64,000 nt of DNA. It comes from Cobetia amphilecti (lineage in GTDB: Bacteria > Pseudomonadota > Gammaproteobacteria > Pseudomonadales > Halomonadaceae). Shown here in pieces: positions 59,409 through 64,000 of the stretch. A program made the translations under genes and the position numbers. Under the pieces are notes generated by a model. It ran no database searches. It saw only the letters and a list, made by a program, of their open reading frames with translations, and was not told the DNA's origin. Position 1 is the first letter of the stretch, and each line of letters starts with the position of its first letter. The stretch is from NCBI RefSeq assembly GCF_030010415.1, contig NZ_JASCSA010000002.1, one strand, 5' to 3'.

Positions 59409-60743
59409 ATGCAACGCCACGTGACCGTCATCGGAGGCGGTGTGATCGGCCTCGCCAGTGCCCACGCCCTGGTACGCGCCGGCCACTGCGTGACCCTGAT
59501 CGATGCCCATGCCGAGGTCGCCAGCGAGACCAGCCACGCCAATGGCGGCCAGCTGAGCTATCGCTATGTGGCGCCACTGGCCGATAGCGGCGTGCCCCGC
59601 CAGGCCATCAAGTGGTTGCTGGCAGGCAATGAGGCACCGCTGAAACTGCGCCCGAACCTGGACCCCGCACAATGGCGCTGGATGGCCCGCTTTGTGGCCG
59701 CCTGCAATCACCATACCCACCAGGCCAGCGCTGCACAGATGCTCTCGCTGGCGCTGCACAGCCAGGCGATCATGAGCGAGTGGCGCACTCGAGATGCGCT
59801 CGGCGACTTCGCTTGGCAGCAGCGCGGCAAGCTGGTGATCCATCGTGATCCCAAGTCGCTCGACAAGGCGGCCGCCGCACACGTCGCCCCGCAGGACCAG
59901 CAGGTGCTCGATGCGCGCCAATGCATCGCGCTGGAGCCCTCACTGGCCCATCAGCAAGCCCATCTGTCGGGCGGCATCTTCAGCGCCTCGGACGAGACGG
60001 CGGATTGCCATGCCTTCTGTCAGGCGCTGGAGCGCAAGCTGCAGGCCTCCGGGCGCTACACGCGCATCGCCAACACGCGCGTCGCCGCGCTGAGCGCACG
60101 CAACGGGCACATCGAGCAGCTCGAGCTCAGACACCTTGATGGCCGCCGAGAACGCCATGTCGTCGAAGAGGTCGTCATCGCGGCCGGCAATCATGCCGCC
60201 GAGCTGGTGCGCCCCCTTGGCATCCACCTGCCCCTGCAACCGCTCAAGGGCTATAGCCTCACCTTGGCGCTGACAGCTGACACCCCCGAGACGGCCGCAC
60301 CGCGCATCAGCGTCACCGACTCGGCACGCAAGGTGGTCTACGCCGACCTGGAGTCGTCGGCATCACGCCAGCTGCGCGTCGCGGCGATGGTGGATATCGG
60401 CCAGCGGGAACGCGACAGCTTCCACCCCGAACTGGATGAGCAGCGCATTGCCGCCCTGCGCAAGCTGGCCAGCGATACCTTCCCCGCAGCCGGCGATTTC
60501 GCGCAGTCCACTCCCTGGGCCGGACTGCGCCCCAGCACGCCCAAGGGGCCGCCGATCCTCGGCCGCCCCCGGCAAGCGAACAGCCCGGACAATCTGTGGC
60601 TGAACGTCGGCCATGGCAGTCTGGGCTTCACGCTGGCCTGCGCCAGTGGCGACCTCATCGCACGCGCCATCTCGCGAGAGGCTCTCCCCAGCTCTCTCTC
60701 CGACAGCCTACCTGATGCCCTCGCTGCGCGGCCGGGACGCTAG
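59409..60743 (+). CDS. dadA: D-amino-acid dehydrogenase (DadA-like FAD enzyme)
   Basis: FAD-dependent dehydrogenase that deaminates D-amino acids (D-alanine in E. coli and Pseudomonas) and feeds electrons to the respiratory chain. ATG 59409 follows GGAG; MQRHVTVIGGGVIGLASAHAL is the usual opening. The 444 residues contain the FAD motif (4-15), SHANGGQLSYRYVAPLAD, and a C-terminal LWLNVGHGSLGFTLACASG. Length is near DadA (432). No alanine racemase is adjacent, so the exact substrate is uncertain. Confidence 0.9.
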   Translation: MQRHVTVIGGGVIGLASAHALVRAGHCVTLIDAHAEVASETSHANGGQLSYRYVAPLADSGVPRQAIKWLLAGNEAPLKLRPNLDPAQWRWMARFVAACNHHTHQASAAQMLSLALHSQAIMSEWRTRDALGDFAWQQRGKLVIHRDPKSLDKAAAAHVAPQDQQVLDARQCIALEPSLAHQQAHLSGGIFSASDETADCHAFCQALERKLQASGRYTRIANTRVAALSARNGHIEQLELRHLDGRRERHVVEEVVIAAGNHAAELVRPLGIHLPLQPLKGYSLTLALTADTPETAAPRISVTDSARKVVYADLESSASRQLRVAAMVDIGQRERDSFHPELDEQRIAALRKLASDTFPAAGDFAQSTPWAGLRPSTPKGPPILGRPRQANSPDNLWLNVGHGSLGFTLACASGDLIARAISREALPSSLSDSLPDALAARPGR

Positions 60744-60780
60744 CCTGATGAATTCCCTGCCACTTTTTCGCGCTGATGCG

Positions 60781-60809
60781 TTGACAACATCACGGACAAT
60801 CCGTAATAT
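60781..60809 (+). promoter_or_regulatory. Strong sigma-70 promoter for tRNA-Met
   Basis: Consensus TTGACA (60781-60786), 17-nt spacer, TAATAT (60804-60809), then a GC-rich discriminator typical of stable-RNA promoters. The mature tRNA starts 15 nt after the -10 box. Confidence 0.85.
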
Positions 60810-60824
60810 TCGCCTCCGTTGGAC

Positions 60825-60901
60825 GGCTACATAGCTCAGCTGGTTAGAGCACATCACTCATAATGATGGGGTCCCCTGTTCAAATCAGGGTGTAGCCACC
60901 A
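60825..60901 (+). tRNA. tRNA-Met (elongator, anticodon CAT)
   Basis: 77-nt cloverleaf: acceptor GGCTACA/TGTAGCC, anticodon loop CTCATAA (CAT at 60859-60861), T arm CCCTG-TTCAAAT-CAGGG and encoded CCA. The first acceptor pair G-C and overall match to E. coli metT indicate the elongator rather than initiator; tRNA-Ile2 with a modified C34 is unlikely from the stem sequence. Confidence 0.93.
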
Positions 60902-60912
60902 ACCAAGATTCG

Positions 60913-60944
60913 AAAGGCCTGACTGCTTGCAGTCAGGCCTTTTT
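60913..60944 (+). terminator. Terminator after tRNA-Met
   Basis: AAAGGCCTGACT-N6-AGTCAGGCCTTT, a 12-bp stem followed by further T residues (TTTTT at 60940-60944). Confidence 0.92.
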
Positions 60945-61021
60945 CGTTGTGCGCGATCCATACGCAAGACTCGCGCATCCGGCGCCCTACTTCGTAGTCT
61001 TCGAGCCAGGTCACAGGCATC

Positions 61022-61051
61022 AAAAAGGGCGACCCGCAGGCCGCCCTTTTT
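61022..61051 (-). terminator. Terminator for the M18 aminopeptidase gene
   Basis: AAAAAGGGCG pairs with CGCCCTTTTT (10 bp) with an A run on one side and a T run on the other, so it works on the minus strand and possibly both. Confidence 0.75.
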
Positions 61052-61114
61052 CCAGGCTCGTCTTTTTACGATATTACGATACGCGCCCGCTCTCTCAGCA
61101 CAATCCAGCTCGAC

Positions 61115-62443
61115 TCAGTCCAGCTGCTCGCGATTGCAGAAGGCTATCAGCACCTTGATCAGCATGGCGACATCGGCACTGCCGGATGTCTCACGAATCG
61201 AGTGCATGCCCCACTGCGGCAGCCCTACATCCAGAGTCGGCACCCCCACCTCGCTGGCGGTGATCGGCCCGATGGTGCTGCCACAGCCCATGTCGGCACG
61301 ACTGACGAAGGTCTGCACCGGCACATCCTGCTCGCGACACATCTCACGGAACAGCCCTGCCGTGGTGCTGTTGGTGGCGTAACGCTGATTGGCATTGACC
61401 TTGATGACCGGCCCGGCATTCAACTTCGGCCCATGCCCCGCATCATGCTTGTCCGCGAAATTGGGGTGCACGGCGTGGGCATTATCGCAAGAAATCATCA
61501 AGGAGCGCTGCACGAGGCACTGATAGCCTTCTTCGCTGTCCAAGCCGACGTAGTGATTGATGCGCTTGAGCACATCGGCCAGGAAGGGCCCCTGGGCACC
61601 ACAGGCGCTGGCACTGCCGACTTCTTCATGATCGGTGGTGACGAACAGCGCCCCCTGACCGCCATCGGCCTCCAGCAGTGCCTCGAGACCGACGAAACAG
61701 GACAGCAGATTGTCGAGGCGCGCACTGGTGATCAACTCACCTTTCAGCCCCGACTGCGCCGCCGGCTGCAGATCGTGCAAGCCCAACTCGAAGTCGACGA
61801 CATCCGCGACCCGCACGCCGTGCTGCTCCTCGATCAGCTCGATCAACAGCGTATTGAAGGCCTCCGCGGGCGTCCCGGCCTCTTCCCCAAGCTGCATGAC
61901 CACGGCTGACATCTGGGTCTGGGCATTGATGGCACGCCCGCTGTTGACGTCACGATCCAGATGGATCGCCAGGCTCGGCACGCAGGCAAACGGACGCATG
62001 ACCGTCAGCAGCAGCGTCTCGCGACGACCGTCCACATGCCGCACCTGGACACGGCCCGCAAGGCCCAGATCGCGATCGAACCAGGTGCTCAGCAACACGC
62101 CGCCATAGGTCTCGACGCCCAGCGTCAACCAGCCCTGACTGGCCTGTGCCGGATTGGGCTTCAGGCGCAGACAGGGCGAATCGGTGTGCGCACCGATCAT
62201 CCGAAGTGAGCTCAGCGACGTATCACCCTTCGGGAGCTGAAAGGCGATCAACGAGGAATCATTGCGCGTGACATAGGCACGCTCACCGGGCGCCAGCTGC
62301 CAGGAAGACGTCTCACTGAGGCGGCGATAGCCCGCCTGTTCAAGACGCTGCGCCATGGAAGCTGTCGCATGCCATGGCGTGGGAGAAGAAGACAGGAAGT
62401 CGAGCAGTGCGGGAACGCGGGAATCCGCAATCGCATGAGTCAT
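61115..62443 (-). CDS. apeB: M18-family aspartyl aminopeptidase
   Basis: Cytoplasmic dodecameric zinc aminopeptidase that removes N-terminal acidic residues. ATG 62443 gives MTHAIADSRVPALLDFLSSSPTPWHA, the family opening. The 442 residues contain zinc ligands in GAHTDSP (H86), the DHEEVGS glutamate pair, and the C-terminal GMHSIRE histidine. Length matches bacterial M18 enzymes (about 430). Confidence 0.94.
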   Translation of the reverse strand: MTHAIADSRVPALLDFLSSSPTPWHATASMAQRLEQAGYRRLSETSSWQLAPGERAYVTRNDSSLIAFQLPKGDTSLSSLRMIGAHTDSPCLRLKPNPAQASQGWLTLGVETYGGVLLSTWFDRDLGLAGRVQVRHVDGRRETLLLTVMRPFACVPSLAIHLDRDVNSGRAINAQTQMSAVVMQLGEEAGTPAEAFNTLLIELIEEQHGVRVADVVDFELGLHDLQPAAQSGLKGELITSARLDNLLSCFVGLEALLEADGGQGALFVTTDHEEVGSASACGAQGPFLADVLKRINHYVGLDSEEGYQCLVQRSLMISCDNAHAVHPNFADKHDAGHGPKLNAGPVIKVNANQRYATNSTTAGLFREMCREQDVPVQTFVSRADMGCGSTIGPITASEVGVPTLDVGLPQWGMHSIRETSGSADVAMLIKVLIAFCNREQLD

Positions 62444-62658
62444 GATGGCGTCTGGTCCTCGAAGATATATGCAAGGCACTGTATAAGAAGAAACATGATG
62501 GGGAAAACCTGTGACGACCCTTCGATGACATGACTGCCATCCAGTCACCATTCAGCGGGGCGTCGAGAAGCGCGGCATGCCAGCCAAAGCCCTGCGCTGA
62601 CAGAGTTTTCACAACCCCAACGCATCAACGCCAGACAACTGTGTATGGTGCGTGAGAC

Positions 62659-62667
62659 TGCTACAAT
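62659..62667 (+). promoter_or_regulatory. Extended -10 promoter for prc
   Basis: TGCTACAAT matches the extended -10 form with one mismatch; the -35 region is weak. It lies 70 bp before the prc start in the 293-bp gap after apeB, which shows nothing else. Confidence 0.45.
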
Positions 62668-62736
62668 GCCCGCTCGACCCCCTGCGGGGAGGTCGTTCAG
62701 GGAGCAGAGTGTACATGAATCGGGAGTGCTTCATTG

Positions 62737-63972
62737 ATGAGCCTGTTCGCAAACGTCCGGCGCACGGCATTCGTTGCCCTGTGTCTTGCCATGGCCGGCC
62801 CTGCCAGTGCCGCGGTCACCCCTACTGACGCCGATGCACAGGCTGCTCGCGAAGTTGCCGAGTCTTTGCGCTATGGGCATTACGAAGATGTGACCCTGGA
62901 TGACCACTGGGCCAACCGCGCCTTTACGCAATACCTCAAGACTCTCGACCCCCAGAAAGCCTATCTGCTGGATGCGGACATCAGCGAGTTCAGCGACCTG
63001 CGTCATGATTTCGACGACGCCATGGTCGATGGTGATCTCGAGCGTATCTATGGCCTCTACGAGCGCTATCAGCAACGCCTCACCGCACGCCTCACCTGGC
63101 TGGTGAAGACGCTGGACGCCAAGCCGAGCTTCGATTTCGACAAGGACGATCGCCTGGCGCTGGACCGCAAGGACAGCCCGTGGGCCGATAGCGAGCAGGA
63201 GCTCGACGAGCTGTGGCGCAAGCGCCTCAAGAATGCCTGGCTGTCGATGTCGCTGTCCGACAAGAGCGATGACGAGATCGCCAAGACGCTCAGCGAGCGC
63301 TATTCCAACCAGCTCAAGCGCATCAAGCAGACCAACGATGAAGATATCCTGACGCTGGTGATGCATGCCGTGACCGGCAGCATCGATCCGCACAGCGAAT
63401 ACTTCTCGCCGCGCCAGGGCGAATCCTTCGATATCCAGATGAAGCTGTCACTGGACGGCATCGGCGCCCTGCTGCAATCCGAAGGCGAATACGTCAAGGT
63501 CTCGAGCCTCGTGCCCGGCGGCCCTGCCGAGAAGGATGGCGAGCTCAAGCCGGCCGACCGCATCGTGGCCGTCGGCCAGGGTCAGGGCGACAGCGAGTGG
63601 ACCAACGTGGTCGGCATGCGCCTGGATGACGTCGTGGACCTGATCCGCGGCCCGAAGGGCTCCGTCGTGCGCCTGGAAGTGATTCCGGCCCAGTCGCTGG
63701 ATGTCACCAAGACGCGTGAACTGGACATCACCCGCGACACCGTCAAGCTCGAGGACCAGGCCGCCAATGCCAAGGTCATCGACGTCAAGCGCGATGATGG
63801 CGTCCACAGGATCGGCGTCATTCACGTGCCCGCCTTCTATGTCGATTTCGATGCCTGGCAGGCCGGTGAAGACGACTATCGCAGCACCACCCGCGACGTG
63901 GCGCGCCTGATCGACGAACTGAAGGCCAAGCAGGTGGAAGGCATCATCCCGCCTTATTCACGAGTGCCCTGA
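62737..63972 (+). pseudogene. prc: Tail-specific protease Prc, truncated before its catalytic domain
   Basis: Periplasmic S41 protease that degrades ssrA-tagged and other tail-marked proteins and trims PBP3. The visible 411 residues have a signal peptide (cleavage near ASA-AV, about 25), the N-terminal Prc domain and a PDZ domain (about 220-310). In the family, the segment VEGII is followed by DLRNNGGG and later the catalytic Ser and Lys; here VEGII (ends 63948) is followed by PPYSRVP and a stop. E. coli Prc has 682 residues, so about 40 percent including all catalytic residues is missing. Start is ATG 62737 (TTG 62734 also possible). Confidence 0.8.
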
Positions 63973-64000
63973 TCAGGCGGCTTGAAGTGGCTGGCCGTTG
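63949..64000 (+). mobile_element. Putative end of an insertion element inside prc
   Basis: From about 63949 the sequence no longer fits prc in any frame. The 52 visible bases include a palindrome CCTGATCAGG (63968-63977) and continue past the window. An insertion-sequence end is the simplest explanation; a deletion or rearrangement junction, or an assembly join, would look the same. No transposase is visible. Confidence 0.4.

Overview
The window is a GC-rich chromosomal segment of a gammaproteobacterium. Gene content and order (yrbG-kdsDC-lptCAB-rpoN-hpf-ptsN-rapZ-npr; mreBCD-maf-rng-yhdP-tldD; hemA-prfA-prmC diverging from a TPR lipoprotein-lolB-ispE-tRNA-prs-rplY-pth-ychF) are typical of the Oceanospirillales/Pseudomonas side of the class. 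The mix suggests a Halomonadaceae member such as Cobetia or Halomonas; that assignment is inference, since no rRNA gene is present.

Layout. 1-10.4 kb (+): the end of a yrbG-type antiporter, KDO synthesis (kdsD, kdsC), LPS export (lptC, lptA, lptB), then rpoN with the nitrogen PTS (ptsN, npr), hpf, rapZ and the magnesium channel gene mgtE. A sigma-54-type -24/-12 element lies in front of rpoN itself. 10.4-23.4 kb (mostly -): pmbA, tldD, yhdP, rng, maf and mreBCD, with darP on +. 23.7-27.1 kb (+): gatCAB, the amidotransferase that makes Gln-tRNA(Gln).

27.2-45.0 kb is the accessory heart of the window: an 18-kb polyamine uptake and catabolism island. It holds a PuuR-type repressor, an aldehyde dehydrogenase, a SpuC-type putrescine aminotransferase, the gamma-glutamyl-GABA hydrolase puuD, the gamma-glutamylputrescine synthetase puuA, an NhaC-family antiporter, two PuuB-type oxidases, a second glutamine-synthetase-like ligase, two tandem PotF-type binding proteins and the ABC transporter potGHI. 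The island carries the parts of both the glutamylated (Puu) route and the direct transaminase (SpuC) route. Related palindromes (core AATCAACA) overlap the promoters of its transcription units and are the likely PuuR operators.

45.3-64 kb: moeB, an Lrp-family regulator, prmC, prfA and hemA (-), then TPR lipoprotein, lolB, ispE, tRNA-Gln(CTG), prs, rplY, pth and ychF (+), a LysR regulator diverging from a dadA-like dehydrogenase, tRNA-Met(CAT), an M18 aminopeptidase (-) and prc (+). prc is cut just before its catalytic domain by unrelated sequence at the window edge, probably the end of an insertion element.

A recurring oddity is short tandem repeats of 6, 12 or 15 bp (multiples of three) at gene ends and junctions (rapZ/npr, mreD/maf, puuA/antiporter, lolB/ispE), together with low-complexity tails on RapZ, PotG and SpuC.
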